This document shows, in pieces, positions 14,220 to 23,198 of a stretch of 58,226 nt of DNA. The position numbers and the translations under genes are program-made. Origin of the DNA: an uncultured Bacillota bacterium. Lineage in GTDB: Bacteria > Bacillota_I > Bacilli_A > RF39 > UBA660. Each line of letters begins with the position of its first letter. Within the stretch, counting starts at the first letter, position 1. The stretch covers positions 1 through 58,226 of the forward strand of contig CAMVLZ010000006.1 of the NCBI GenBank assembly GCA_947168485.1, in the 5' to 3' direction. Under the pieces are notes generated by a model, which made no database searches, was not told where the DNA came from, and saw only the letters and a program-made list of their open reading frames with translations.

Positions 14220-15440
14220 ATGGACAAGCCTTTAGCTATAAAGCTACAACCTAAAAGTATTAAGGATATTATTGGACAAGAACATTTAATTGGAAAAGAT
14301 AAAGTATTGACTAATTTAGTTAAAAATAATCATTTGTTTTCAATGATACTTTATGGATTACCTGGTATTGGTAAAACTTCTATTGCGATGAGTTTAATTA
14401 ATGATTTAGATGAGAGATATAGAGTACTTAATGCGACTAATAATAATAAAAAAGATTTAGAAGTTGTTATTGAGGAAGGTAAAATGTATGGGGGTATTAT
14501 CTTAGTACTTGATGAAATACATAGATTAAATAAAGATAAACAAGATATATTATTACCTGAAATAGAATCTGGTAATATTATATTAATTGGTATGACTACT
14601 GAGAATCCTTATCATTCTATTAATCCTGCGATTAGAAGTAGATGTCAATTATTTGAGTTACTTCCTTTAACTTCTAAAGATATTATTAAAGGTATAAAAA
14701 GAGCTGTTAAGAGTGATTTTTTAGATGGAATAGATATTTCTACTAAAGCTATTGAAATGATAGCGAAATTGGCTGGAAATGACCTTAGATCAGCTTATAA
14801 TCTATTAGAAGTAGCTTACTACTCTACTCATGATCATAAAGTAGATGAAAAAGTAATAGAATCTATTAATTCTAAACCGGTATTCTTTTCTGATAAGAAT
14901 GGTGATGGTCATTATGATGTATTATCTGGTCTACAAAAATCAATTAGAGGAAGTGATGTCGATGCATCTCTTCATTATGCAGCTAGATTAGTTATGGAAG
15001 GAGATTTAGAATCATTATTTAGAAGACTTTCAGTTATTGCTTATGAAGATATTGGTTTAGCTAATCCTAATATTGGTCCTAGATTAGATGCTTGCTATAA
15101 TGCTGCTATGAGAGTTGGTCTACCAGAAGCTAGAATACCAATAGGTACTATTATTACTGAAATGGCTTTATCTCCAAAAAGTAATACTGCTCATGTAGCA
15201 TTTGATGAAGCTCTTGCTGATATAGAAAATGGTAATGTAGGAAAAATCCCTAATCATATAAAGACTGATTCTCCTCAATATAAATATCCTCATGATTATC
15301 CAGGTGCATATGTTAAACAACAATATTTACCTGATATTATAAAGAATAAAAAGTATTATAAACCTAAAGATGTAGGATATGAAAAAACTATAAAAGAAAT
15401 ATATGAACGTATAGATAAATTAAAAAGTACTAATGATTAG
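14220..15440 (+). CDS. rarA: Replication-associated recombination protein RarA (MgsA)
   Basis: The 406-residue AAA+ ATPase acts at stalled replication forks. Motifs are QPKSIKDIIGQEHLIG at the N-terminus, Walker A YGLPGIGKTS, Walker B LVLDEIHRLN, sensor 1 GMTTENP, arginine finger PAIRSRC, and the RarA-specific C-terminal tetramerisation block (EDIGLANP, ALSPKSNTAHVAFDEAL, HDYPGAYVKQQYLP). GTG codons at 14208 and 14211 are in frame but serve better as the GTGGTGAT ribosome site for the ATG at 14220. It is convergent with holA, with 5 bp between stops, and shares a terminator with it. Placement near dif fits a fork-processing role, but this is only positional. Confidence 0.95.
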   Translation: MDKPLAIKLQPKSIKDIIGQEHLIGKDKVLTNLVKNNHLFSMILYGLPGIGKTSIAMSLINDLDERYRVLNATNNNKKDLEVVIEEGKMYGGIILVLDEIHRLNKDKQDILLPEIESGNIILIGMTTENPYHSINPAIRSRCQLFELLPLTSKDIIKGIKRAVKSDFLDGIDISTKAIEMIAKLAGNDLRSAYNLLEVAYYSTHDHKVDEKVIESINSKPVFFSDKNGDGHYDVLSGLQKSIRGSDVDASLHYAARLVMEGDLESLFRRLSVIAYEDIGLANPNIGPRLDACYNAAMRVGLPEARIPIGTIITEMALSPKSNTAHVAFDEALADIENGNVGKIPNHIKTDSPQYKYPHDYPGAYVKQQYLPDIIKNKKYYKPKDVGYEKTIKEIYERIDKLKSTND

Positions 15441-15447
15441 TACTTTT
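15423..15447. terminator. Bidirectional terminator carrying both stop codons
   Basis: Stem AAAAGTACTAA (15423-15433), loop TGA, stem TTAGTACTTTT (15437-15447). The rarA TAG and the holA TAA both lie in or at the edge of the right arm. Confidence 0.88.
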
Positions 15448-16396
15448 ATTTTGTAATATTAATTATAAAATCTTCAAGTAATGATATATTATCTTGATCA
15501 GTAGATTTCATTAATATATCTACTTCTTCTAATTTATTTATTATTCTACCCAATTCTTCTTTTGTATAATATCTAGTTAATTCTTTAGTCTTAGTAATCC
15601 TATAACTAGATTTTATATTTAATTTAGAAACTATTTCAGAATCAGACATTTTTTCTAATATTTTAACTTGATACATTAATCTTAATTGAGATTCTAATAG
15701 TGATATTAATCCAATAACATTAGGATCATATTCTAATAATTCATTAAACTCTTTTAATGCATTCTTTATATTCTTTTCACTAATTGATCTTATTAATGAA
15801 AATGTTAAATCAGTAGAATCTCCTAATTCTTTAGTCACTAATTCTTCTATATCTTCTTTTGATATAGTTTTTTCATTAATTTTATAATTAATAAGTTTAT
15901 TACATTCATTATCTATTTTAGAAATATTATTATTACAATACTCATCTAATAATCTAACTACTCCAGTATTTAGAGTATAACCTGATAATTTAGATTTAAT
16001 ATATTCTTTTGAATCTATTTCAGTATTAATAATATGACATTTCTTAGATAATGTTTTATATATATTAGTTCTTTTATTTAAATTATTAGTTCTAATTATT
16101 AATAGATTATCTTCATTAGGATTAGATATATATTTATATAGATGATCTAAATCACTTTCTATATCATAATCTTGTTTAGATATAGATATCTTATCTAACC
16201 CTCTTATTATGATAATCTTTTTATCTTGTAGAAAATTATATGTATCTAAGTCTTCTAAAGCATTATATAATTGAGTGTTTTCTAAGTCATAGATAGTTTT
16301 ATCAATATTTTTAAAATCTAATTTATTTATTAATTCATCTATCTTTTTATCTATAACTAAGTCATCTGTATTTTCTATGTAATAACAATTATTCAT
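15446..16396 (-). CDS. holA: DNA polymerase III delta subunit HolA
   Basis: The 316-residue protein matches HolA, the clamp-loader wrench that opens the sliding clamp. The N-terminal region (YYIENTDDLVIDKKIDELINK, KKIIIIRGLDKI) and the AAA-like body (LLIIRTNNLNKRTNIYKTL) are weakly conserved, as usual. The C-terminal collar domain is diagnostic: TDLTFSLIRSISEKNIKNAL, LLEYDPNVIGLISLLESQLRLMYQVK and a final DILMKSTDQDNISLLEDFI. It overlaps alaS by 8 bp and ends the T-box operon. The usual partner rpsT is not adjacent. Confidence 0.88.
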   Translation of the reverse strand: MNNCYYIENTDDLVIDKKIDELINKLDFKNIDKTIYDLENTQLYNALEDLDTYNFLQDKKIIIIRGLDKISISKQDYDIESDLDHLYKYISNPNEDNLLIIRTNNLNKRTNIYKTLSKKCHIINTEIDSKEYIKSKLSGYTLNTGVVRLLDEYCNNNISKIDNECNKLINYKINEKTISKEDIEELVTKELGDSTDLTFSLIRSISEKNIKNALKEFNELLEYDPNVIGLISLLESQLRLMYQVKILEKMSDSEIVSKLNIKSSYRITKTKELTRYYTKEELGRIINKLEEVDILMKSTDQDNISLLEDFIINITK

Positions 16397-19076
16397 TAAT
16401 GTATTTTTCTACCTCTTTTAATGCTTCATCTAAATGAGATACATCTTTTCCTCCACCTTCAGCAAATGTAGGTTTTCCTCCTCCATTACCTCCAGTCTTA
16501 GTTGCGATAAATTTAACTATATCTCCTGCTTTGATAGATGAATTAGATCTAGCAATATATGAAATTTTATCATCTTTAACATTAGCAAATAGTATTAAAT
16601 AATTTTCTTTACCATTAATAATATTATCTGCGATTTCTTTTAATAAATTATTATCTTTATTATATAATTTCATAATTATAGTAGTTATATTACCTATTAC
16701 TTTTTCTTTTTCTTTATATGAATCTAAATTATCTAATTCAATTTTCTCTTTAGCTTCAAAGTATTCTTTTTCTAATTTTTTATATTCTTTTTGAACATAT
16801 TCTAATTGATTACGATAATAGATAATATCTTTGTATGATTCAGGCTTTTCATTTTCTAAATCAACATCAAAGTCTAATTTAATATTTTCTTTTCTTGCTT
16901 GCTCTAGCAATTCTTTAGCTTTGATTAATATTTTAACTACTTCATCATTATATGGTTTGATAATGTTATAAAGAGTTCTTTCAATATCAGAACCAGTTGT
17001 TGCTTCTACACGATAAACATTACTACCTTTAGATTCTACATTAGTGATTGCTAGTTTAGTAATTTTAGAAGTATTTGTAGTATGAGTACCTCCACAAAGT
17101 TCTATTGATTTACCTATTTTAACTACACGTACTTTTTCTTGATATTTTTCATCAAATAAAGCCATTGCTCCTAATTGTTTAGCTTTTTCTAAAGGCATTA
17201 TTTCAGTAGATACAATTATATCTTTATTTATATAGTCATTAGCAAAGTTTTCAGTTTCGATAATTTTTTCATCAGTCATTTTACCTGGATAAGTAAAGTC
17301 AAATCTTAATTTTGTATCATCTACGTATGATCCAGCTTGTCTAATTTGATCAGATACTATTTGTTGTAATGAATATTGTAAGATATGAACTGATGAGTGG
17401 TTTTGTTCTATTTTCTTTCTTCTTTCTTTATCAACTATAGCTTCACAATGATCATTTAATTTAATAATTCCATCTAATAGTTTAACTTTATGAATATTTT
17501 GTCCATTTGGTCCTTTAATTACATTTAAAACACGAGCTTTAAATTTAGGTCCAATAATCATTCCTGTATCAGCAACTTGTCCACCAGCTTCTGCATAGAA
17601 ACAAGTTCTATCAAGTACAATATATCCTTCACCAGCAAGTTCTTCTTGCATCTTATCATGAGAGAATATTGCGATAACATTAGATTTAATACGATAAATA
17701 TTATAAACAAATGAAGACTCTTTTTTGAAATCTAATAATACTTTATTTTGTTCAGCCATCTTAGTAGCATTAGTCATAGACTTACGAGCAAGTTCTTTTT
17801 GTTTATCCATATATTTATCAAATTCTTCTTTAGAAGTTGTATACCCTATTTCACTTAAATATTCTTCAGTTAATTCAAATGGGAATCCATAAGTATCATA
17901 TAACTTAAATGCATCTTCTCCAGATATTGTTTTATCATTCGCGTTAGCAATTATTTCTTTTAATCGTTTTTCTCCTAAGGTTAGAGTTTTTAAGAATAGT
18001 TTTTCTTCTGTAAGAATTTCTTTTTCTACTTCTTCTTGTCTATCTTTTAGATATGGGTATGCATGATGCATTACTTTTACTACTTCATCTACTATTTTAT
18101 ACATAAATGGAGTTTCTATACCTATATTCTTACCAAAACGTTCACTTCTTCTTAATAATCTTCTAAGTACATATCCTCTTCCTGCATTATCAAAAGTTGC
18201 TCCATCAGCTATAGCAAATGTAATTGCTCTAATATGATCAGCAATTATTTTAAATTCTTTTTGTCCAGAATAGTTTTCTTTAGCTAAAGAATCTATCTTT
18301 TCTATTATTGGTTTAAATAAGTCTGTTTCAAAGTTAGAATCTACTCCTTGGAATATACAAGCCCATCTTTCTAATCCAGCACCTGTATCTATATTCTTAG
18401 ATGGTAATTCATTGTAGTCTTTTCTATCTTTTCCTTCTTCTGAATTGAATTGTGAGAAGACATTATTCCATATTTCTACAAATCGTTCTTGGTCTTCATC
18501 TTTTTTAAATAATTCTAATGAATTCTTCTTTTCATTTTCATATTCTTCTCCACGATCATAGAATATTTCAGAGTCTGGTCCACAAGGGCCTTCTCCTATT
18601 TCCCAATAATTACCTTCTAGTCTTACTATATGATCTTCATCTAAACCTACTTCTATCCATTTGTTATAAGCATCATCATCGTCGTAATAAACTGTTACAT
18701 ATAATTTTTCTTTAGGTATACCAAAGTATTTTTCACTAGTTAATAATTCAAAAGAGAATTCAATTGCTTCATCTTTAAAATAATCTCCTATTGAGAAATT
18801 ACCCATCATTTCAAAGAATGTTTGATGTCTTTTTGTAATACCAACATTTTCTATATCATTAGTTCTTATACATTTTTGAATACTAACTAATCTCTTATTA
18901 TCAGGAACTATTGTTCCATCAAAGTATTTTTTTAGAGGAGTTACTCCTGCATTTATCCATAGAATTGAATCATCATCTATAGGTACTAAAGGTGCTGATT
19001 CAACTATTTTGTGTTTATGTTTTTCAAAGAAATTACACCATGTATTTCTTATCTCATCATGTGTCATATATTTCAT
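16389..19076 (-). CDS. alaS: Alanyl-tRNA synthetase
   Basis: The 895-residue class II synthetase charges tRNA-Ala. The catalytic core (LVPIDDDSILWINAGVTPLKKYF, RHQTFFEMMGNFSIGDYF), the editing domain zinc ligands NHSSVHILQ and ELCGGTHTTN, and the C-terminal DHHA1 domain ending in GGNGGGKPTFAEGGG are all present; length is normal (about 880). It is the third gene of an operon headed by a T-box leader (20190-20375) whose specifier reads GCU (Ala), so expression should rise when tRNA-Ala is uncharged. The upstream kinase gene stops one base before its ATG. The ribosome site is AAAGGAT. Confidence 0.97.
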   Translation of the reverse strand: MKYMTHDEIRNTWCNFFEKHKHKIVESAPLVPIDDDSILWINAGVTPLKKYFDGTIVPDNKRLVSIQKCIRTNDIENVGITKRHQTFFEMMGNFSIGDYFKDEAIEFSFELLTSEKYFGIPKEKLYVTVYYDDDDAYNKWIEVGLDEDHIVRLEGNYWEIGEGPCGPDSEIFYDRGEEYENEKKNSLELFKKDEDQERFVEIWNNVFSQFNSEEGKDRKDYNELPSKNIDTGAGLERWACIFQGVDSNFETDLFKPIIEKIDSLAKENYSGQKEFKIIADHIRAITFAIADGATFDNAGRGYVLRRLLRRSERFGKNIGIETPFMYKIVDEVVKVMHHAYPYLKDRQEEVEKEILTEEKLFLKTLTLGEKRLKEIIANANDKTISGEDAFKLYDTYGFPFELTEEYLSEIGYTTSKEEFDKYMDKQKELARKSMTNATKMAEQNKVLLDFKKESSFVYNIYRIKSNVIAIFSHDKMQEELAGEGYIVLDRTCFYAEAGGQVADTGMIIGPKFKARVLNVIKGPNGQNIHKVKLLDGIIKLNDHCEAIVDKERRKKIEQNHSSVHILQYSLQQIVSDQIRQAGSYVDDTKLRFDFTYPGKMTDEKIIETENFANDYINKDIIVSTEIMPLEKAKQLGAMALFDEKYQEKVRVVKIGKSIELCGGTHTTNTSKITKLAITNVESKGSNVYRVEATTGSDIERTLYNIIKPYNDEVVKILIKAKELLEQARKENIKLDFDVDLENEKPESYKDIIYYRNQLEYVQKEYKKLEKEYFEAKEKIELDNLDSYKEKEKVIGNITTIIMKLYNKDNNLLKEIADNIINGKENYLILFANVKDDKISYIARSNSSIKAGDIVKFIATKTGGNGGGKPTFAEGGGKDVSHLDEALKEVEKYINE

Positions 19077-19077
19077 G

Positions 19078-19626
19078 TTAATCTATCCTTTCTAATATCT
19101 CTTTTAGTCTATTTATTTCATCTTCAGTAGTTGTATTATTTAAAATATAGTAATCTGCATATCCAATAGGCCCACCCTTTTCAATATTTTCTATTTCTGA
19201 TAAGTCTCTATAGATAATATCTTCTCTTTTGAATGGTCTATCTGGTCTTTTGGCGACTCTTTCATATCTTATTTCTTTATCTACAACTATACATATTAGT
19301 TTTAGATTAGGAAATTTTTCTATTAAATATTTATATTCTGACCAAGAATATAATCCATCTATAACAACATTACTTTTTTCTAATGAATTCTTTATATCTT
19401 CTTCAGAAAGAATTGCATAGCAAGCTGGACCATGTTCTTTTCTTAATTTTTCACGAAATTCTTTTTCACTTTTACCATCTTCAGTACGTTCTATTCCAGC
19501 TTCTCGCATTAATTTATAAGTGATTCCTCCAAAGTATATTTTAGTCCAATTATTTTCTTCTAAATAATCAGTTACTATAGATTTACCACTACCACTCATA
19601 CCTACTACAGCAATTAATTTATTCAT
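19078..19626 (-). CDS. P-loop kinase (dephospho-CoA-kinase-like nucleotide kinase)
   Basis: The 182-residue protein opens with a Walker A (VVGMSGSGKSIVTDYLEEN). It has an EDIKNSLEKSNVVIDGLYSWSEYKYL strand typical of NMP/CoA-type kinases and an Arg-rich lid (YERVAKRPDRPFKREDIIYRD). The overall layout resembles dephospho-CoA kinase and archaeal-type nucleotide kinases, but the substrate is not clear. The start at 19626 follows GAAGGTGAC and overlaps the preceding gene by 8 bp. It lies inside the Ala T-box operon, between another P-loop kinase and alaS, so its level should track tRNA-Ala charging, which is unusual for such an enzyme. Confidence 0.78.
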   Translation of the reverse strand: MNKLIAVVGMSGSGKSIVTDYLEENNWTKIYFGGITYKLMREAGIERTEDGKSEKEFREKLRKEHGPACYAILSEEDIKNSLEKSNVVIDGLYSWSEYKYLIEKFPNLKLICIVVDKEIRYERVAKRPDRPFKREDIIYRDLSEIENIEKGGPIGYADYYILNNTTTEDEINRLKEILERID

Positions 19627-20167
19627 TATTGTCACCTTCTTCACTTCTTGCGATTTCTTTAGCATATTTCTTTAAATCAGCTAGTACATCATTATCTACT
19701 AAGTAATCATAATCTTCTATTAAATCTACTTCTTTTTCAGTTATATGTTCTCTTTGTTCTTTAGTAAGATTACTCTTGTAATTAAATCTATCTATTTTGA
19801 TTAGTACTACATCTTCATATCTCTTTTTAAAGTATTTTATTTCATCTAAAAATCTTAAATCTGTAATTATTACAGTATCAAAAAACTCTTGTAATATTTC
19901 GATATCTTCATTACATCTATCAAGTAAAAATGTCTTTTTATTTAATTTTTCTCTTAATAACTCAATACCAAACTTTTGAAGAAATTCACGAGGTTTTTCA
20001 TCTCTCCTTGAATCCCATTCAAAGTAATCTTCTGCGTAATGATATATTGGTTTAGTTATTTGCATTACACATGGTTTTAAATTATAATTTTTTAATTCTT
20101 CTTTCAAGAAATTACCAAATGTAGTCTTTCCTGATTTAGCTTTACCTGTTACTAGATAGATTTTCAT
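19619..20167 (-). CDS. Deoxynucleoside-monophosphate-kinase-like P-loop protein
   Basis: The 182-residue protein begins MKIYLVTGKAKSGKTTFGNFL (Walker A) and contains DTVIITDLRFLDEIKYFKKR, the Walker B-like VxISDxRF strand typical of phage T4-type dNMP kinases, plus a DSRRDEKPREFLQKFGIELLRE lid region. Acidic tail with EEGDNNE. The start at 20167 follows GGAG; an upstream in-frame start falls in the T-box terminator. First gene of the operon below the T-box. Likely phosphorylates a nucleotide, but this is family-level inference. Confidence 0.75.
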   Translation of the reverse strand: MKIYLVTGKAKSGKTTFGNFLKEELKNYNLKPCVMQITKPIYHYAEDYFEWDSRRDEKPREFLQKFGIELLREKLNKKTFLLDRCNEDIEILQEFFDTVIITDLRFLDEIKYFKKRYEDVVLIKIDRFNYKSNLTKEQREHITEKEVDLIEDYDYLVDNDVLADLKKYAKEIARSEEGDNNE

Positions 20168-20189
20168 ATATTTCAACTCCTTTTTAAAT

Positions 20190-20375
20190 AAAAAGACCAA
20201 TTATAGGAGTGCATTACACGGTACCATCCTATATTGGTCTTAATTTCGATAACGGTTTTCCCGACAGACTCTAAAAGTAGCTTCCTGAAGTTTAAATAGT
20301 CTTTCTCACCAACCAAGACCTCTCTATAAAATAAATTATTCAGTACTCATCTTTCGTCAACGTCTTTTAAATATA
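20190..20375 (-). promoter_or_regulatory. T-box riboswitch, alanine specifier
   Basis: On the minus strand the leader has the T-box parts in order. They are a GACGAAAGATGAGTA element, the stem I distal motif AGAGAGGTCTTGGTTGGTG followed by AGAAAGAC, a candidate specifier GCU at 20281-20279 followed by a purine, the T-box sequence AGGATGGTACCGTG (20230-20217), and a terminator pairing GACCAATATAGG with CCTATAATTGGTC before T5 (about 20240-20190). T-boxes bind uncharged tRNA and switch termination to antitermination. GCU is an Ala codon, agreeing with alaS in the operon. The specifier was placed by eye from its position on the 3' side of stem I. Confidence 0.9.
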
Positions 20376-20412
20376 ACATAATTATTTTATCAAATGTTTT
20401 TTAAATATTCAA

Positions 20413-21582
20413 TTATATTTTTAAATCTTTATTAACTATTTTTTGTTCTTCTATTATTTCTTTTATAGTACCTTTTTCTTTTATAAATTCAATGAGTATT
20501 TTTATACATGCTAGTATAGGTGTAGCAAAGATCATTCCTGCTAGACCTAAGTAATGTCCAAATATTAGTAATCCTACAATTATTATTACTGGATGTAATT
20601 CCATAGCATGTCCCATTATTAATGGTTGATAGAAATGGTTTTCTAAATTTTGTACTACGATAATAGCGATTAATGTTAAAATACCAACTGTTGGAGAAAT
20701 TGTAAATCCTACGATAACTGCAGGTATACCTCCTATATATGGTCCAAAGTATGGGATAACATCTGTTATTGCACAGAATAATGCAAAAATTAATGGTGCA
20801 GGTAATCCTGCTATAGCAAATCCTATACTTTGAGTTATAAATACTAAGAACATTATTAATAATACACCTGATACGTATCTTCTTAATGTATTATCTAATC
20901 TTTCAGTTAAATCCATATAATTTTTTTGCCATTTCTTAGGTAATAACTTTTTAATTGTTACTCTTAATTTATCAAAATCAAATGATAAATAGATTGCTAC
21001 AATGATTGATAAACCTATTATTCCAAATACACTAATTATACCTTTACCTGTATTTAGTATATAAGTTGCTAGATTATTAGATATACTTGTACCTAGACTA
21101 GCAAGTCCAGAAAATATTTCTCTCTTTGTATCTTCTCCATTTATTCCTATGGCACTAAGTTTGTTACCAGCATGAGTAATAAATGTTTCTATATCCTTGA
21201 TAGAAGAAGGTATTTGTGTAACTAAATCTTTGATTTCAGTTGCTAGATTTGGAATTATTATTGCTAGTATTCCACCTATTACTCCTAATATTACTAAATA
21301 TACTAAAAGTACTGCTAATACTCTAGGTATTTTCTTCTTACTAATAGTTTTAATAAGAGGATTTAATAACCAAGCTATTATAAATCCTATAAATAATGGT
21401 AAAACTACTTTAAAAATATCAAATATTATAGGAAATATTTTCCATTTATTTAATATTTCTGTAATTAGTACAAATAGTAATAAAATCATTATATAATAAA
21501 CTATTTTTAGAGTTCTTTTTGATAGTATAACTAATTTATTAATACTTTTATAATCAATTTTATCATTCTTTTTACTTTCCAT
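20413..21582 (-). CDS. AI-2E/PerM-family membrane protein
   Basis: The 389-residue protein has about eight membrane helices, an N-terminal pair (IVYYIMILLLFVLITEILN, VVLPLFIGFIIAWLLNPLI), a long central amphipathic region (residues 110-160) and the family signatures DVIPYFGPYIGG and MGHAMELHPVIIIVGLLIFGHYLGLAGMIFATP. The AI-2E/YtvI/PerM family contains permease-like proteins, some linked to autoinducer export or sodium efflux; specific transport is unproven here. The ATG at 21582 follows GAGGAG. It reads in the same direction as the T-box operon and ends just upstream of that leader; no convincing terminator separates them. Confidence 0.88.
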   Translation of the reverse strand: MESKKNDKIDYKSINKLVILSKRTLKIVYYIMILLLFVLITEILNKWKIFPIIFDIFKVVLPLFIGFIIAWLLNPLIKTISKKKIPRVLAVLLVYLVILGVIGGILAIIIPNLATEIKDLVTQIPSSIKDIETFITHAGNKLSAIGINGEDTKREIFSGLASLGTSISNNLATYILNTGKGIISVFGIIGLSIIVAIYLSFDFDKLRVTIKKLLPKKWQKNYMDLTERLDNTLRRYVSGVLLIMFLVFITQSIGFAIAGLPAPLIFALFCAITDVIPYFGPYIGGIPAVIVGFTISPTVGILTLIAIIVVQNLENHFYQPLIMGHAMELHPVIIIVGLLIFGHYLGLAGMIFATPILACIKILIEFIKEKGTIKEIIEEQKIVNKDLKI

Positions 21583-21624
21583 ACACAACTCCTCTATATT
21601 ATTATATTATATTTATTTTAAATC

Positions 21625-21653
21625 TTCAATTTATTTATTATATTTGATAAAAT
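21625..21653 (+). promoter_or_regulatory. Promoter of the IMPACT-family gene
   Basis: Weak -35 TTCAAT (21625-21630), 17-bp spacer, -10 TAAAAT (21648-21653) with extended TGA. Confidence 0.55.
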
Positions 21654-21669
21654 AAAGTTGGTGATTAAC

Positions 21670-22254
21670 ATGTATACTATTAATGATCAATATATATATA
21701 ATTATGAAATTAATAAATCTAAATTTATTGGTGTTATTTTTAAGATAAATAGTGTTGATGAATTTAATACTAAATTAGATAAAATAAAACAAGATTATCC
21801 TAAGGCTACTCATTATTGTTATGCATATAGATTAATTGATTCATATAGAATTAATGATGATGGAGAACCTTCTTCTACTGCTGGAGCTCCTATATATAAT
21901 GTTATTGAGTCTAATAATCTATATAATACTGCTATAGTTGTTGTTAGATATTTTGGGGGTATTAAATTAGGTGCTGGAGGATTAGTTAGAGCTTATACTA
22001 AAGCAGCTGCTAATTTGATTGATATTAATCATTTTAATAAATTAATTGATGCTTATGAAATAAAAATAGTATTATCTTATGATAATATTAAAAATATAGA
22101 TAATATTCTAAAGAATTGTAATATTAAAATTATTAATAAATCTTTTGATGATTTAATTACTTATAATATTATTATTAGTAAAGAAGATTTAAATAAATTA
22201 GATAATTATTCTTATGAAATAATAAAAGATACTATGTTAGAAGTTAATGCATAG
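21670..22254 (+). CDS. YigZ/IMPACT family protein (UPF0029)
   Basis: The 194-residue protein carries the IMPACT/YigZ N-terminal domain: KSKFIGVIFKINSVDEF, YPKATHYCYAYRL, the diagnostic NDDGEPSSTAGAPI, and VVVVRYFGGIKLGAGGLVRAYTKAA. The C-terminal UPF0029 alpha-beta domain follows. The family is widespread and linked to translation or proteolysis control, with no settled activity. The frame is open from 21658, but TTGGTGATT there serves as ribosome site for the ATG at 21670. It is convergent with the TK-like gene and overlaps it by 11 bp within a hairpin. Confidence 0.92.
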   Translation: MYTINDQYIYNYEINKSKFIGVIFKINSVDEFNTKLDKIKQDYPKATHYCYAYRLIDSYRINDDGEPSSTAGAPIYNVIESNNLYNTAIVVVRYFGGIKLGAGGLVRAYTKAAANLIDINHFNKLIDAYEIKIVLSYDNIKNIDNILKNCNIKIINKSFDDLITYNIIISKEDLNKLDNYSYEIIKDTMLEVNA

Positions 22255-22262
22255 TATCTTTT
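22224..22262. terminator. Bidirectional terminator inside two convergent coding ends
   Basis: A perfect 13-bp stem, AAAAGATACTATG (22224-22236) with CATAGTATCTTTT (22250-22262), 13-base loop. It encodes the last codons of both genes. Confidence 0.88.
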
Positions 22263-22807
22263 TTAAATTTTAAATATTTAAATACTTTATCATAATAACA
22301 TTTAGTACATAGAGCTTCATATTTAATAGTATCATTACTACTCTTAATAACATCTCCACTAAATTCATATTTACCATTTACTTTTCTTATGTTACATGTA
22401 GCAATATTACCACAACTACATTTAGTTTCAATAGATATAAGTTCATGAGCTATCTCAAATAATCTTCTTGAACCAGAAAATCCTTTATTTTGGAAATCTA
22501 CTCTTAGTCCAAAACAATATACGTTTTTATTTAATTTTAAAACTATAAACATTAATTCATCTATTTGTTTCTTTGTTAATAGATGAGCATTATTAATATA
22601 AATATCATCACAATCTATAAAATTATGTTTAATTATTTCATATAAATGGTCTTCTTCTTTTATTAAATAATCATATTTTATTTCATTGTTTTCTATTAAG
22701 GCTGAATTTAGTACTAAAGTTTTATTTTTATTTCTTTTTAATTGCTCTTTTAATACATTTGTCTTTCCACTATTTATAGTACCAAATGTAAATATTAGTT
22801 TTTTCAT
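22244..22807 (-). CDS. Thymidine-kinase-like (TK1 fold) protein with altered catalytic motif
   Basis: The 187-residue protein has the type II thymidine kinase layout: P-loop FGTINSGKTNVL (residues 8-19), the GLRVDFQNKGFSGSRRL loop and a four-Cys zinc lasso (CSCG ... CTKC). In TK1 enzymes the Walker B/catalytic stretch reads xDEAQF; here residues 71-76 are INNAHL, so both the Mg-binding Asp and the catalytic Glu are Asn. ATP may still bind, but normal thymidine phosphorylation is doubtful. It is either a diverged kinase with another substrate or a regulatory pseudoenzyme. It is co-transcribed with the membrane protein upstream, with only 1 bp between stop and start. Confidence 0.78.
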   Translation of the reverse strand: MKKLIFTFGTINSGKTNVLKEQLKRNKNKTLVLNSALIENNEIKYDYLIKEEDHLYEIIKHNFIDCDDIYINNAHLLTKKQIDELMFIVLKLNKNVYCFGLRVDFQNKGFSGSRRLFEIAHELISIETKCSCGNIATCNIRKVNGKYEFSGDVIKSSNDTIKYEALCTKCYYDKVFKYLKFKKDTMH

Positions 22808-22808
22808 A

Positions 22809-23123
22809 TTAGAATTTTTTCTTCTTTATCCATATTTTAATTACATAATATAAGAAGAAAATCATTATAATTACAAATAACCATTTTAATATTATAGATA
22901 TATCTCCTTTAGTATATTTATCTATTATTGCGAATATACTATCAGGGAAATATTTTGCTAAAAAGGCTTTAAAATCAGGTAGTCCTATATTAGATCTAAT
23001 GAATGATAATATTCTTAATAAAATATCTGTTATTGCAACTATAAATACAAATGCTGAGAAATTTCTAAAATACATTACTACAGCAACTATAATTATTATT
23101 AGTAATATTAAATCTATATACAT
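22809..23123 (-). CDS. Small three-span membrane protein
   Basis: The 104-residue protein has three hydrophobic segments (LILLIIIIVAVVMYF, FVFIVAITDILLRILSFI, WLFVIIMIFFLYYVI), an outside-type loop LPDFKAFLAKYFPDSIFAII and a basic WIKKKKF tail. The start at 23123 follows AGAGGTG; the GTG at 23132 overlaps that site. It precedes the TK-like gene by one base, so the two are made together. No known family recognised. Confidence 0.68.
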   Translation of the reverse strand: MYIDLILLIIIIVAVVMYFRNFSAFVFIVAITDILLRILSFIRSNIGLPDFKAFLAKYFPDSIFAIIDKYTKGDISIILKWLFVIIMIFFLYYVIKIWIKKKKF

Positions 23124-23198
23124 TATGTTCACCTCTATTTTAATTTTATCATATTATTTTAAAAATATATTAACTTGTAAATAGACTTTACATTTTTT

